Below, piece after piece: positions 1-9,566 of a stretch of DNA of 35,259 nucleotides. The notes under the pieces are model-generated. The model was not told the origin of the DNA and made no database searches. It was given only the letters and a program-made list of their open reading frames with translations. The first letter of the stretch is position 1; each line of letters opens with the position of its first letter. Source of the DNA: an uncultured Bacteroidales bacterium (lineage in GTDB: Bacteria; Bacteroidota; Bacteroidia; Bacteroidales; Paludibacteraceae); the NCBI GenBank assembly GCA_946186915.1, contig CAMHOY010000020.1, positions 1-35,259 of the forward strand, read 5' to 3'. The position numbers were made by a program, and so were the translations under genes.

Positions 1-1990
1 CGAGTTTCTTGAGCTCCTCGATGACCTGCGGGATGAGGGTCTTGTGACCTGCCGCAAGGCTGGAGACACCCAGTACATGGACATCGTTCTCCACCGCCTG
101 TTTAGCTGCCTCTGCCGGAGTCTGGAACAACGGTCCCATATCGACATCAAAGCCGCAATCGGCATAACCGGTGGCTACCACTTTGGCGCCACGATCATGG
201 CCGTCCTGTCCCATCTTGGCAATCATGATACGGGGTTGACGACCTTCTTTCTTGGCAAACTCTGCCGTGAGACGACAAGCTTCCTGGAAGTTATCGTCGT
301 TCTTAGTACCTGAAGCGTACACGCCTGAAATAGTTCTGATGGTTGCTTTATAACGTCCTACGACTTTCTCGCAGGCATCGGAGATCTCGCCGAGTGAAGC
401 GCGGAGACCGGCTGCTTTGACAGCGAGTGCGAGGAGGTTCTCACCCTTACCGCCGTCAGCCCATTTCTGTACGGACTCGGTGATCTCGGCAAGGGCAGCC
501 TGCACGGCTTTCTCGTCACGGTTAGCACGGAGTTCGTTGAGGCGAGCTACCTGCTGCTCACGAACGGCGGTGTTATCGATCTCGAGGATGTCAATCGGGT
601 CTTCGTGCTCCAGACGATACTCGTTGATACCGATGATCTTCTGTTTGCCGGAGTCGATACGCGCCTGGGTACGTGCCGCTGCTTCCTCGATACGCATCTT
701 AGGAATACCGGTCTCGATAGCTGCAGCCATACCGCCGAGTTTCTCGATCTCCTGGATATGTGCCCACGCTTTCTCCATGAGTTCCTGCGTGAGGGTCTCT
801 ACGTAGTAGGAACCGCCCCACGGGTCGATCTCCTTGCAGACCTTGGTCTCTTCCTGGATGTAAATCTGGGTGTTACGTGCGATACGTGCGGAGAAGTCCG
901 TCGGCAGCGCGATAGCCTCGTCGAGTGCGTTGGTGTGGAGCGACTGGGTGTGACCAAGTGCAGCTCCCATGGCTTCGATACAGGTACGACCGACGTTGTT
1001 GAACGGGTCCTGCTCGGTGAGCGACCAACCGGAGGTCTGGCTGTGCGTACGGAGCGCCATGGATTTGGGGTTCTTGGCGCCGAAAGACTTGACGATCTTC
1101 GCCCACAACATACGGCCTGCACGCATCTTGGCAATCTCCATGAAATGGTTCATACCGATCGCCCAGAAGAAGGACAGACGCGGTGCGAACGTATCCACAT
1201 CCATGCCGGCGTTGACACCTGCGCGGAGGTACTCCATACCGTCGGCAAGCGTGTAAGCCAACTCGATATCTGCCGTAGCACCGGCTTCCTGCATGTGGTA
1301 ACCGGAGATGGAGATGGAGTTGAACTTAGGCATGTTCTGCGAGGTATATTCGAAGATATCAGCGATGATCTTCATGGAGAACTTAGGCGGGTAGATATAG
1401 GTGTTACGCACCATGAACTCCTTGAGGATATCGTTCTGGATAGTACCTGCCATCTCCTCGAGTTTGGCACCCTGCTCGAGTCCGGCGTTGATGTAGAACG
1501 CGAGGATCGGCAGCACGGCGCCGTTCATGGTCATGGAGACGGACATCTTGTTCAAGGGGATGCCGGCGAAGAGGACCTTCATATCCTCGAGGGAGCAGAT
1601 GGACACACCTGCTTTGCCGACGTCACCTACGACGCGCATGTTATCGGCGTTGTAGCCGCGGTGGGTCGGGAGGTCAAATGCGACAGACAGACCTTTCTGA
1701 CCGGACGCGAGGTTTCTTCTATAGAACGCATTAGACTCCTCTGCGGTCGAGAATCCGGCGTACTGACGGATGGTCCAGGGACGCAGCGGATACATGGCGC
1801 TGTACGGGCCACGGAGGAAGGGCGGGATACCGGACACGTAGTCGAGGTGCTCCATGCCTTTGAGGTCCTCTTTGGTATAAATAGGCTTGACGTCGATGAG
1901 TTCAGGCGTCTGCCAGTCGGCGTTGTTCGGGCCAACAACCTTGCTGGCCGAAACTTGCTTAATGTTGATATCTTTAAAATTCGGCTTCAT
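1..1990 (-). CDS. mutB: Methylmalonyl-CoA mutase large subunit, 3' end cut off by window edge
   Basis: Catalytic, adenosylcobalamin-binding subunit that interconverts succinyl-CoA and (R)-methylmalonyl-CoA in the succinate-propionate route. About 663 residues are visible, starting [12 protein letters not shown]; the family is about 715 long, so roughly the last 50 are outside the window. The TIM-barrel half carries family signatures TIRQYAGF (substrate Tyr) and [10 protein letters not shown] (active-site His). The C-terminal B12 domain has the base-off motif DGHDRG (DxHxxG) in [12 protein letters not shown] near 188-217. The ATG at 1990 lies 5 bp after the mutA stop, so the two are co-transcribed and probably translationally coupled. 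The identification is very secure from motif content and gene order. Confidence 0.97.
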   Translation of the reverse strand, partial: MKPNFKDINIKQVSASKVVGPNNADWQTPELIDVKPIYTKEDLKGMEHLDYVSGIPPFLRGPYSAMYPLRPWTIRQYAGFSTAEESNAFYRRNLASGQKGLSVAFDLPTHRGYNADNMRVVGDVGKAGVSICSLEDMKVLFAGIPLNKMSVSMTMNGAVLPILAFYINAGLEQGAKLEEMAGTIQNDILKEFMVRNTYIYPPKFSMKIIADIFEYTSQNMPKFNSISISGYHMQEAGATADIELAYTLADGMEYLRAGVNAGMDVDTFAPRLSFFWAIGMNHFMEIAKMRAGRMLWAKIVKSFGAKNPKSMALRTHSQTSGWSLTEQDPFNNVGRTCIEAMGAALGHTQSLHTNALDEAIALPTDFSARIARNTQIYIQEETKVCKEIDPWGGSYYVETLTQELMEKAWAHIQEIEKLGGMAAAIETGIPKMRIEEAAARTQARIDSGKQKIIGINEYRLEHEDPIDILEIDNTAVREQQVARLNELRANRDEKAVQAALAEITESVQKWADGGKGENLLALAVKAAGLRASLGEISDACEKVVGRYKATIRTISGVYASGTKNDDNFQEACRLTAEFAKKEGRQPRIMIAKMGQDGHDRGAKVVATGYADCGFDVDMGPLFQTPAEAAKQAVENDVHVLGVSSLAAGHKTLIPQVIEELKKL

Positions 1991-1995
1991 AGCGA

Positions 1996-3921
1996 TTATT
2001 TTTTAAGAAGTTGTTGGTTAAACGATTTGAGGGTCTCGAGGACGTTGCAACGGACGTGGATGAAGTTCTGGATGCCGAGCTTCTGGAGGTCCTCCATGCA
2101 TGCCGGAGCACCGGCAACGATAAAGAGCTCTTTCTTGCCCTGCAGCTTCTTCCAAGCCTTCGGTGCGAGGTCGGCGTACTCGTCGTCAGACGAACAGAGG
2201 ACGATGATGTCCGCTTTCGCCTTGCGGGCTGCCTTGATACCTTCGGCGATGGTAGCAAAACCGTTGTTGTCGATGACCTTGTATCCTGCGCACGCGAGGA
2301 AGTTACAACTGAACTGCGCACGCGCAATACGCATAGCGAGGTTACCGATGGTCAGCATGAAAGCAACGGGTTGTTTCTTGGCGCCCTCGGTCTCCAAACG
2401 GAGCTGTTCGAACTCCTCGGCAGCACGAGCGACAGGGAGCGTCGGGAGCGCGTTCTCGCAAGAACTACCGCAACCGCAAGCAGCCTGTTTCTTATCCGTC
2501 TTGCAGGTGCAAATGGAGCTGCAAGCACCGGCATCGGCTTTGATTTTCTTGCCGGCTTTCTCGGTGAAGTTCGGGAACTGGTTCGAGCCAAGGAGCACCT
2601 CTTTGCGTTTAGCAACGTCAGCGAGACGTGCTTTAAGGTTAGCCGCCATGTGCTCTTGTACCTTGCCTTCGGCAACGAGCTGGTACATACCGCCGCGCTC
2701 CTGGATGTCGAGGAACTGCTTCCATGCCTCGGCAGCGATAGAAGCCGTCAGGTTCTCGAGGTAGTACGAACCCGCTGCGGGGTCAACGACCTTATCGAAA
2801 TGTGCCTCTTCCTTGAGCAAGAGCTGCTGGTTGCGGGCGATACGCTCGGAGAAGTCGGTCGGACGCTCGTAGGTGATGTCGAACGGCGTGACGGTGATCT
2901 CATCCACGCCTGCCAAAGCAGCAGACATCGTCTCGGTCTGCGTGCGGAGGAGGTTCACATACGCGTCGAAGATGGTCATGTTGAAACGGCTGGTCTCGGC
3001 GGAGACGTTCATCTTGGCGGCGTTGCGGAGGGCGGTGGTGAAGATCGGCGCTTTGTAGGCCTCAACGATCTTTGCCCACAGCAGACGACCAGCGCGGAAC
3101 TTAGCAATCTCCATGAAATAGTTACCGCCGATACCCATATTGAAACGGATAGCGTTGGCTGCACGATAGTTCGGGATGCCTGCCTCGGTCATCATCGTCA
3201 TGTACTCGGCACCCCAAGCGAGTGCGTACGCGAGCTCCTGAGCCGCATAAGCGCCGGAGTTATTGAGGATGACGCTGTTGACGCCTACTACGCGGTAACC
3301 CGGCAGCGACTTGGCTGCTTTGACGGTCTCCGCGATCTTCTGAGATACCTGCTCACGGGTCAGGGCTTTGCCCTTGAGGAGCATGTTCTTGATCGGATCG
3401 ACATTAATAGAACCGATGAGGCCTTTGGTGTCATAACCCATACGGCCGTAGTAACGCACGAGGATGTTCGCCAGCTTCGGAGCTGCGCAAGCGCAGATGG
3501 AGAAGTTGATGGCTACTGCCGGAGCATAAACGCCGTTGAGGAGCGTTTTGATGAAGTTGTACGTCAGTTTGTCTTTGTCGAGACAGAAACCGAGGGATGT
3601 GATACCTTTGTTGAGCACCTCCAAGGCCTTGGCATTCGCCTTGCGAGCGTTCTTGCAAGCGCAGATGTTCTGGCGGATTGCCCATTCGTTGTTTGTACGC
3701 GTACCGCGGACGTAGGGGAACTGACCGGGCGCAGAGACGGTGGTCTTCAGGCCTTTGAGGTCCTCGCGGCGGTAGAACGGCTGCACGTTGAATCCTTCCG
3801 GCGTGCGCCATACCAGCTTCTTTTCGAAGTCGGCACCTTTCAAGTCAGCGATGATCTTGTCCTTCCATACTTGCGTGGAGACCGGCGCAAAATCCGCTAA
3901 CATGTTAACTTTGTTGTCCAT
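1996..3921 (-). CDS. mutA: Methylmalonyl-CoA mutase small subunit, cysteine-rich
   Basis: Non-catalytic partner of MutB in the heterodimer. The 641-residue length fits the family. The N-terminal part is TIM-barrel-like ([19 protein letters not shown] near 27-45) and the C-terminal half is a B12-like fold without the DxHxxG cobalt-ligand motif, as expected for the small subunit. Oddity: three I-C-x-C motifs, C87/C89, C143/C145 and C471/C473. The last sits in a linker with six cysteines at 467, 471, 473, 482, 484 and 488. This could bind metal or form disulfides, but that is inference. It is first in the operon with mutB, behind a canonical promoter at 4031-4062 and a leader of about 100 nt. 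Confidence 0.95.
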   Translation of the reverse strand: MDNKVNMLADFAPVSTQVWKDKIIADLKGADFEKKLVWRTPEGFNVQPFYRREDLKGLKTTVSAPGQFPYVRGTRTNNEWAIRQNICACKNARKANAKALEVLNKGITSLGFCLDKDKLTYNFIKTLLNGVYAPAVAINFSICACAAPKLANILVRYYGRMGYDTKGLIGSINVDPIKNMLLKGKALTREQVSQKIAETVKAAKSLPGYRVVGVNSVILNNSGAYAAQELAYALAWGAEYMTMMTEAGIPNYRAANAIRFNMGIGGNYFMEIAKFRAGRLLWAKIVEAYKAPIFTTALRNAAKMNVSAETSRFNMTIFDAYVNLLRTQTETMSAALAGVDEITVTPFDITYERPTDFSERIARNQQLLLKEEAHFDKVVDPAAGSYYLENLTASIAAEAWKQFLDIQERGGMYQLVAEGKVQEHMAANLKARLADVAKRKEVLLGSNQFPNFTEKAGKKIKADAGACSSICTCKTDKKQAACGCGSSCENALPTLPVARAAEEFEQLRLETEGAKKQPVAFMLTIGNLAMRIARAQFSCNFLACAGYKVIDNNGFATIAEGIKAARKAKADIIVLCSSDDEYADLAPKAWKKLQGKKELFIVAGAPACMEDLQKLGIQNFIHVRCNVLETLKSFNQQLLKK

Positions 3922-4030
3922 GATAATTATTAATTGAATTAAAAATTAAAAATTACGAATTAAAAATTATTTCTCGTTGTTGACTATACGACTAATTGAC
4001 TAGTAGACTAGTTTATTTTCAAAAATCGCA

Positions 4031-4062
4031 CAAAGTTACAATAAGTTTCGCATATATGCAAG
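4031..4062 (-). promoter_or_regulatory. Bacteroidota-type promoter for mutAB
   Basis: On the minus strand a -33 element CTTG (4062-4059) is followed after 20 bp by a -7 element TAACTTTG (4038-4031), matching the Bacteroidota sigma consensus TTTG/TAnnTTTG. Transcription should begin a few bases beyond 4031, giving a leader of about 100 nt before the mutA ATG. That leader contains AT-rich repeats and four TAGTC words (3975-4015). No B12 box was recognised in it. Confidence 0.8.
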
Positions 4063-4097
4063 AAAAAACGGCAAATTTTATTAAAAAATGCCGTTTT
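4063..4097 (-). terminator. Rho-independent terminator of the nuclease operon
   Basis: Inverted repeat AAAACGGCA (4065-4073) / TGCCGTTTT (4089-4097) with a 15-nt loop. Read on the minus strand the 3' arm runs into a T tract at 4068-4063. It lies about 40 bp after the stop of the third nuclease gene. The mutA promoter -33 element begins directly at the end of the T tract. Confidence 0.75.
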
Positions 4098-4136
4098 GGC
4101 GCAGTTGCGCGTATTTTTTTTGATTTTTACAGGCGG

Positions 4137-5879
4137 TTACTGTACTTTCTGACCGGTGATGGTGTAAATTTGGTCGCCAACCTGTATGAGAAGTTGTCCG
4201 GAGCGGATAAATTTGCGGATAGCCGTCGGGATTTGGCTGTTTTCGATATCTGTACCACCGGAGCAGTTGGTGAGGTACTTGTCGAATATCACAGATGAAC
4301 CTTGGCCGTTATACACCACCTTCATTCCTGCGATACGCCGGTGACCGCTGGAACCGCCAATAGTAAATACCACTTCATCGGCGTTGCCTGTCCACGCATT
4401 ACCGGAGAAGGTACCCACATTGACACTGATCTCATTTGAGCCGTCTCCTGAACCAAACGTGAACTCTATTGAGTTAACCTCCGGCGCAGAAACGGTAATG
4501 GTATTTTTGGCATAGCAACGAATCGCATTACCGGTTTCGTAATATTTCGGTTCGTTGCTGCCTCCTGCTTTCGCGAACGTGACAGAGACATCCTCTTGCG
4601 TAACGGTGGTCTCTGTCTTGGTAAAGGTGAAGGTGGTTTCTTTGAGCACGTCTCCACCCTCCTCTATTGTCTTATGCGCAAAGACGGCATAGTAGGTCAC
4701 GTCAGCCGTGACGGCAGGGACCTGAGCTACTGAGGTATAGAGGACAGCCGGCGCTTCGTCAAGCGTGCCGCTGATGGAGGCATCGGTCCAACCCATGAAC
4801 TCCGTACTCTCGGTGGAGCATGACTCCGGCGTCTCGGGGAGTGCAGTTACTTTCTTATTCTCTGTAATCGAATCCACGTATATCTCTTCGCCGTTCACCG
4901 ACCAGGTCACGCCGTATTTAGGTTTCGACGTTACGGGCGTGACATCACCTCGCCACCCGTTACTCTGACCCGGAACGAAGTCCTGCTCAAACGAACCCAT
5001 CAGATCCGCCAGATTGAGTTCTTCACCGGCTTTCTCACCCCATATAAACTCCGCCAGATACGGATAGTCGATAAACGGGTTACGGTTATGCTGGAAATTC
5101 GAGACCGCGTCTGCACGTTTGATCTCCTTGACGGAGACAGGGTCCTGACGATGCCATGCAATAAGCACCTCTTGCTCCCAAGGCTGGAACTCCAGGTAGT
5201 TATCGTTCTGCATGGCGAATTTCGAACCAACATCTTTGTTATCCAGCCGCCACCCCTGGTAAGCGGAGCAGACAGTAGGATCGTACGCACCGTTCTTGTC
5301 CTTGCCGTAACACGTAGCCATATAGAAGTACGCACGGGCGAAATCGCCTTTGTACTCATCTTTGGGTTCCCAGATGTTGAAATCCACATTGAGGGAGTCG
5401 TGGTGCTGTTTGCCGATCTTCAGTGAACCGGCAGTCTTCACGAGATTGGTTACGATACCTAAGGGATAATTGCTGCGGGCACTATTAGCCACAGAGTTGG
5501 AAGGATTGAGATGATAACAATCCTTATAGGCATCGTTCTTCGCACCACCCCACCACGACTTGGCAAAACTATGCTCAACGTTACAACCCGAAACGGCTGA
5601 ACCGGGAGCACCGAATTTCTTCCAGTCGTCGCAATACATATCCATACAATACCCGTTCTCGTCCTGATCGGCATAATAGAACACTTCCCACGAGCCATCA
5701 CCATAAGGGATGACGGTATGGTCACGAATCAGTTCCTTGAGCGTACCTTTGAGTTCACAATCCTTCAGGCCATTCACGGAGTTATAGAAACCTTCGGGAA
5801 GGTCTTCGGCAAAAATACTCACAGTCCAGAGGCTAAGAACTAAGGACAACAGTCCTATCTGAAATTTGAAATTGGACAT
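4137..5879 (-). CDS. Secreted endonuclease I family nuclease, paralog 3 of 3
   Basis: 580 residues. A signal peptide (1-24, hydrophobic stretch ending SIFA) precedes an endonuclease I (EndA/NucM-type) domain at about 28-290 with the catalytic-type motif NVEHSFAKSWW (His103) and the SNYPLG motif. Next comes a beta-rich module at about 315-405 (KYGVTWSVNG to TYYAVFAH), similar to InlB-type repeats. A third module at about 412-525 contains SGSGD/GGSSGHRR-like blocks. A short tail ends TITGQKVQ. Such enzymes cut DNA or RNA outside the cell; here nutrient or biofilm DNA scavenging is inferred. Third gene of a three-paralog operon, 23 bp after the previous stop. Its MSNFKFQ start sits in a short-repeat tract shared with the gene upstream. 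Confidence 0.88.
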   Translation of the reverse strand: MSNFKFQIGLLSLVLSLWTVSIFAEDLPEGFYNSVNGLKDCELKGTLKELIRDHTVIPYGDGSWEVFYYADQDENGYCMDMYCDDWKKFGAPGSAVSGCNVEHSFAKSWWGGAKNDAYKDCYHLNPSNSVANSARSNYPLGIVTNLVKTAGSLKIGKQHHDSLNVDFNIWEPKDEYKGDFARAYFYMATCYGKDKNGAYDPTVCSAYQGWRLDNKDVGSKFAMQNDNYLEFQPWEQEVLIAWHRQDPVSVKEIKRADAVSNFQHNRNPFIDYPYLAEFIWGEKAGEELNLADLMGSFEQDFVPGQSNGWRGDVTPVTSKPKYGVTWSVNGEEIYVDSITENKKVTALPETPESCSTESTEFMGWTDASISGTLDEAPAVLYTSVAQVPAVTADVTYYAVFAHKTIEEGGDVLKETTFTFTKTETTVTQEDVSVTFAKAGGSNEPKYYETGNAIRCYAKNTITVSAPEVNSIEFTFGSGDGSNEISVNVGTFSGNAWTGNADEVVFTIGGSSGHRRIAGMKVVYNGQGSSVIFDKYLTNCSGGTDIENSQIPTAIRKFIRSGQLLIQVGDQIYTITGQKVQ

Positions 5880-5902
5880 TGGCTAGTTGAGATTTTTATT
5901 AG

Positions 5903-7606
5903 TTATTTTACCCGTTGGCCCTGAACATTGAAGAGGTCTTCACCTACCTGAATGTACAGACGGCCGTCAATAATTAATTTACGATTGATGCCTTCCGATG
6001 CCTGATTCTCAATGCCTGTACCACCAGAACAGGAGGTAAGATAATCGGAATAAACCGTTTGCGCGCCGGAACCGTTCATGGTGACATCGACTTGCGCTAT
6101 ACGCCGATGACCGCTGGAACCTCCTACGGAGAAGACTACCTGATCTGCGTCACCCGTCCAGGTACTACCGTTTAGCGCACCGGTGTTGACACTTATCGCA
6201 TTATTGGAATCGCCGGAACCGAAAGTAAATACAATCTTGGTTATTGACTCCGCGGTCACCGTCATGGTGTTACCAGGATAGCAACGCACGGCTTCGCCGG
6301 TATTATAATACTTCGGCACATTGGAGCCTGCTGTTCCTTTTCCGAACGTGAGAGTGACATCCCCTTTCGTGATAGTGGTCACCTCTTGTCCGTTCGTATA
6401 GCCTTGCGCTTTCATGTTCACCGACTCGGTGCTCTCCACTTTTCCTTGGTCGATAGTCTCTGCGTGCGCAAAGACGGCGTAGTACGTCACGTCAGCCGTT
6501 ACTGGTGGAAAATCAGAGGGTTCGCGATAGAGGATAGCCGGTGTTTCACCCGCTATTCCATCAATAGGCGCGTCCGTCCATCCGACAAAGACATTGCTGT
6601 TTGACGAGCATGACTCAGGAGTTTCAGGAAGCGTTTGAATGGCTTTGTTCTCTACGATAGAATCCACAGAGAGAATGACTCCGTTCACCGACCAACTTAC
6701 GCCATATTTCACCTTTCCTGCGGGGTCTTGTCCGCCTCCATCGCAAGTTGGCGTCATGGTCGAGAGGTCCACCTGCTGGTTCTTTTTCGTACCCCATATA
6801 TACTCCACGAGGTCAGGGTAATCGATGAAGGGATTACGGTTGTTTTGCTCCCCATAGACAGCTTGGTTACGGTCTATCTCTTTCTCGGAGACAGGATCGT
6901 TGCGATGCCATTCGAGCAGGAAAGCGAGGCTATAGGCGGTGAGGTTTGTCGGGTTGGAAGAGAACATCTTTGCCCCGTCGCCGGAGTTAAGAATCTTATC
7001 GCGATAGCGCGCCACCATATAAAAGAACGTACGCGCGAAGTCACCCTTATAACGGTCGTCGGGTTCGTAGCAGGTGCCGGAATAGCCGGAGACAGCCGAT
7101 GTGCCGAGTTTGCCGAGCGCGTGATGATCCGGGTCACCGGAGATACCTTTGTTGCTTCCCACAACCCCATACGGGTAGTTCGAACGCAAATTGTTCACAC
7201 GGGCGTCCGTAGGATAGACATTGAACAGATCCGAGACCATCGGCCCGGAACCCAGCCACGACTGGCAGCATACATGCTCCTTGTTCCATCCGTCACACAC
7301 CTGCTTCTGCGCCTTATTGGCGTCCTCATAGACGAAATGGCACGTGGAATACATATCCCATAGCGAATCGGCATAGAAGTCGGTATTGAGGTAATGGGGT
7401 TCAAGCCCTTTATAGGATATCTCGTTGTAGTCGCGAGAGATGCAGATCTGCAGGGCATCGAGGATAGCATCCGGTGATTTCTTGCCGGACACGCCGTCAT
7501 AGTACCCCTCCGGAATGGCGGCTATACCGGTAATGACGTTAGCGAACGTGACTTGCGCTATCAGCAGCGCGATAACAATCGTTATGTGAGATTTGAGATT
7601 GGACAT
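5903..7606 (-). CDS. Secreted endonuclease I family nuclease, paralog 2 of 3 (divergent motif)
   Basis: 567 residues, with a signal peptide at about 1-22. The endonuclease I domain (about 30-290) keeps His111 in NKEHVCCQSWLG but replaces the usual xxPQSWW context with CCQSWL; the VNNLRSNYPYG block is intact. The same InlB-like module (KYGVSWSVNG to TYYAVFAH) and the same SGSGD/GGSSGHRR beta module follow as in the downstream paralog. The tail ends NVQGQRVK. Gaps are 15 bp to the gene before and 23 bp to the gene after, so one transcript is likely from the promoter at 9448-9479. The CC pair may form a disulfide or mark altered activity; this cannot be decided from sequence. Confidence 0.87.
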   Translation of the reverse strand: MSNLKSHITIVIALLIAQVTFANVITGIAAIPEGYYDGVSGKKSPDAILDALQICISRDYNEISYKGLEPHYLNTDFYADSLWDMYSTCHFVYEDANKAQKQVCDGWNKEHVCCQSWLGSGPMVSDLFNVYPTDARVNNLRSNYPYGVVGSNKGISGDPDHHALGKLGTSAVSGYSGTCYEPDDRYKGDFARTFFYMVARYRDKILNSGDGAKMFSSNPTNLTAYSLAFLLEWHRNDPVSEKEIDRNQAVYGEQNNRNPFIDYPDLVEYIWGTKKNQQVDLSTMTPTCDGGGQDPAGKVKYGVSWSVNGVILSVDSIVENKAIQTLPETPESCSSNSNVFVGWTDAPIDGIAGETPAILYREPSDFPPVTADVTYYAVFAHAETIDQGKVESTESVNMKAQGYTNGQEVTTITKGDVTLTFGKGTAGSNVPKYYNTGEAVRCYPGNTMTVTAESITKIVFTFGSGDSNNAISVNTGALNGSTWTGDADQVVFSVGGSSGHRRIAQVDVTMNGSGAQTVYSDYLTSCSGGTGIENQASEGINRKLIIDGRLYIQVGEDLFNVQGQRVK

Positions 7607-7621
7607 TGGTGATTGGAGATT

Positions 7622-9412
7622 TTATTTTACGCGTTGGCCTTGCAGGTTGAATAATTGGTTATCGAGAAGGATGTATATCTGTCCTCCGATGAAGAGTTTG
7701 CGGGCATGGTCGTTGACACCGACGAGTTCAATCTCCGTAGGCGTCTGACACGAGGTGATAAAGCGGTCATAGGAGACTCCTGCGCCGGTAGCGTTGATGG
7801 TGACAGAGGAGAAACCGACACCTTTGCTCGACCCGGCATTTGTGCAGAGGAAGGTGATTCGGGACTTACCGCTGAATGAACCCGTATTGGTCCACTCGTA
7901 GTCGGAGAGCGTACTTCCTTCGCTTACCTCGATCATGCCAATCTTGATCTCGCCGGCATAGAAAGAGAACTGGTCGTATTGCGTGCCGCCGAACGTACGG
8001 AGTTTCGCCTGAATGGAACTGAGCCCCGCGAGGTCTATCTCCGGCGAGATGAGTTCTTTTCCGCTGTCAAGGAGCCAGTACGAGCCTTTATTCGTCGCCG
8101 TATTGTTCCAACCATCGGCAGGAGAGTCCGCACTGTACGTATAAACCGCAGGTTCCGAAGCACCTTCCCCGGCATGAGCAAAGACGGCATAGTAGGTCAC
8201 ATCTTCCGTGACGGCGGGGAACTGGGCTGCTATGGTATAGAGGATAGACGGCGCGTCATCCGCTATGCCTTCTATGGGCGCGTCTGTCCATCCCATAAAG
8301 ACATCCGACTCTGCCGAACAGGATACCGGCGTCGCAGGCAAGGAAGTTATCTTCTTGGTCTCGACAATTGAATCCACCTGCGTCACTTCGCCGTTCACCG
8401 ACCAGCTGACGCCGTACTTCACCACAGTGGGTCCTACCGGCGTTCCCTCGCGTGAACCGTCACTCTCGCCGGGAATGAAAGACGGGTCGGTGGATGCCAT
8501 GAGTTTGGACATATCCAGCGTCTCTCCCGCATGCTCGCCCCAAATATACTCTGCCAGATACGGATAGTCGATGAAGGGGTTGCGGTTTCCCTGCGTCTGC
8601 TGGATACCGTTATTACGGTCTATCTCTTTCTGCGAAACAGGATCCTCGCGGTGCCATTTCATCAGCAGAACCACCGCTTTCTTGGTCAGACCATAATAGC
8701 TCGAAGCGGTATAGGTACCGCTGAAGAAATTGTTTCCGGTAGTCAGATTCGACTGCTGCCATTTGACGATGGTTCCCATCAAACCGCGGGCGATATCCCC
8801 TTTGTACTGGGGTTTAGGTTCGAAGACCTGACCTGTTCCTTTTATTTCCTCTCCGGCTTCGGAAGCGATGGTCTTACGATCCGTAGCCCATGAACCGGCT
8901 GAGCCGAACTTGTTTCCCACCCAGTTAGTGCCGCCGTTCACTTCTCCGTACTCATAGTTGGAACGGACTCCGTTGATTTTACCATCCGTCGGAAGTACAT
9001 GGAAGATGTCGTTTCCTATTCCTCCGGTACCTCCCCCCCACCACGACTGCGGGATCGAGTGCTCACGGTTGTAACAGTCGCACACGCCGCTATAACTACC
9101 GCATTTTTCTCCGCTTGAGAAATCACATTCGCCGTACATGTCCCATATCTTACCGGCTTTACCGACCGAGTCGGACGGATACACATCCGTCTTGAGATAG
9201 GCATTATACAAACCATTGTAGCCGATAGACGAAAAACCCTTGTTAGTCTGCGCACTCACAGCTTTCCAGAGATCCGCACCGGACTTGCCGTCCACAGACT
9301 CCCAATACGCAGGTATCTCATCCGCCGGAGTAACCGAAGCTGCGAAAGCCTCCGCGGACAAAAAACAGATAACCGATACGGTTAAAGAAAATAAGAAAAA
9401 ATGTTTATTCAT
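7622..9412 (-). CDS. Secreted endonuclease I family nuclease, paralog 1 of 3
   Basis: 596 residues, with a signal peptide (about 1-25, ending AFAA). The endonuclease I domain (about 30-300) has the most canonical motif of the three, NREHSIPQSWWGG (His118), plus VRSNYEYG. The InlB-like module (KYGVSWSVNG to TYYAVFAH) is shared with the two downstream paralogs. The following module is different: PADGWNN, a SYWLLDSGKELISP stretch and a SFYAGEIKIG stretch, which resembles carbohydrate- or anchor-type beta sandwiches. The tail ends NLQGQRVK like the other two. First gene of the operon, with its ATG about 36 bp beyond the -7 box. It is well supported as a secreted nuclease; the role of the variable module is unknown. 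Confidence 0.88.
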   Translation of the reverse strand: MNKHFFLFSLTVSVICFLSAEAFAASVTPADEIPAYWESVDGKSGADLWKAVSAQTNKGFSSIGYNGLYNAYLKTDVYPSDSVGKAGKIWDMYGECDFSSGEKCGSYSGVCDCYNREHSIPQSWWGGGTGGIGNDIFHVLPTDGKINGVRSNYEYGEVNGGTNWVGNKFGSAGSWATDRKTIASEAGEEIKGTGQVFEPKPQYKGDIARGLMGTIVKWQQSNLTTGNNFFSGTYTASSYYGLTKKAVVLLMKWHREDPVSQKEIDRNNGIQQTQGNRNPFIDYPYLAEYIWGEHAGETLDMSKLMASTDPSFIPGESDGSREGTPVGPTVVKYGVSWSVNGEVTQVDSIVETKKITSLPATPVSCSAESDVFMGWTDAPIEGIADDAPSILYTIAAQFPAVTEDVTYYAVFAHAGEGASEPAVYTYSADSPADGWNNTATNKGSYWLLDSGKELISPEIDLAGLSSIQAKLRTFGGTQYDQFSFYAGEIKIGMIEVSEGSTLSDYEWTNTGSFSGKSRITFLCTNAGSSKGVGFSSVTINATGAGVSYDRFITSCQTPTEIELVGVNDHARKLFIGGQIYILLDNQLFNLQGQRVK

Positions 9413-9447
9413 GGTGTTTAATTTTATCGTAAAATCAAAATCGCGTG

Positions 9448-9479
9448 CAAAGGTACTGCTTTTTTTTCACATGTGCAAA
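9448..9479 (-). promoter_or_regulatory. Promoter of the nuclease operon
   Basis: Minus strand: -33 TTTG (9479-9476), a 20-bp spacer and -7 TACCTTTG (9455-9448), followed by CACG. The spacer contains a run of eight A. It is the mirror image of the plus-strand promoter at 9508-9539. Confidence 0.85.
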
Positions 9480-9507
9480 CAACAAAATGATTTTTTTGCA
9501 TAAATTA

Positions 9508-9539
9508 TTTGCGTATGTTAAAAAAAAGCAGTACTTTTG
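9508..9539 (+). promoter_or_regulatory. Promoter of the outer-membrane protein gene
   Basis: -33 TTTG (9508-9511), a 20-bp spacer ending AAAAAAAAGCAG, and -7 TACTTTTG (9532-9539). It shares the AAAAAAAAGCAGTAC block with the divergent nuclease promoter. Its position shows that any upstream non-ATG start within 9537-9566 would overlap the -7 box, so the ATG at 9567 is the real start. Confidence 0.85.
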
Positions 9540-9566
9540 CACAAAATAAATGAAAATAATACTGCC

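Noticed and set aside
605..2764. A 719-codon open frame on the plus strand opposite mutB and mutA
   Set aside because: It is antisense to two clear mutase genes, shows no recognisable motif and spans both genes and their junction. It arises because those genes rarely use codons whose complements are stops.
2011..3900. A 629-codon open frame opposite mutA
   Set aside because: Antisense shadow of a well-identified gene, with low-complexity Asp/Val/Glu/Arg composition and no promoter in that direction.
3922..4030. A cobalamin riboswitch before the B12-dependent mutase genes
   Set aside because: The leader is only about 100 nt and AT-rich, and no B12-box-like conserved core was seen.
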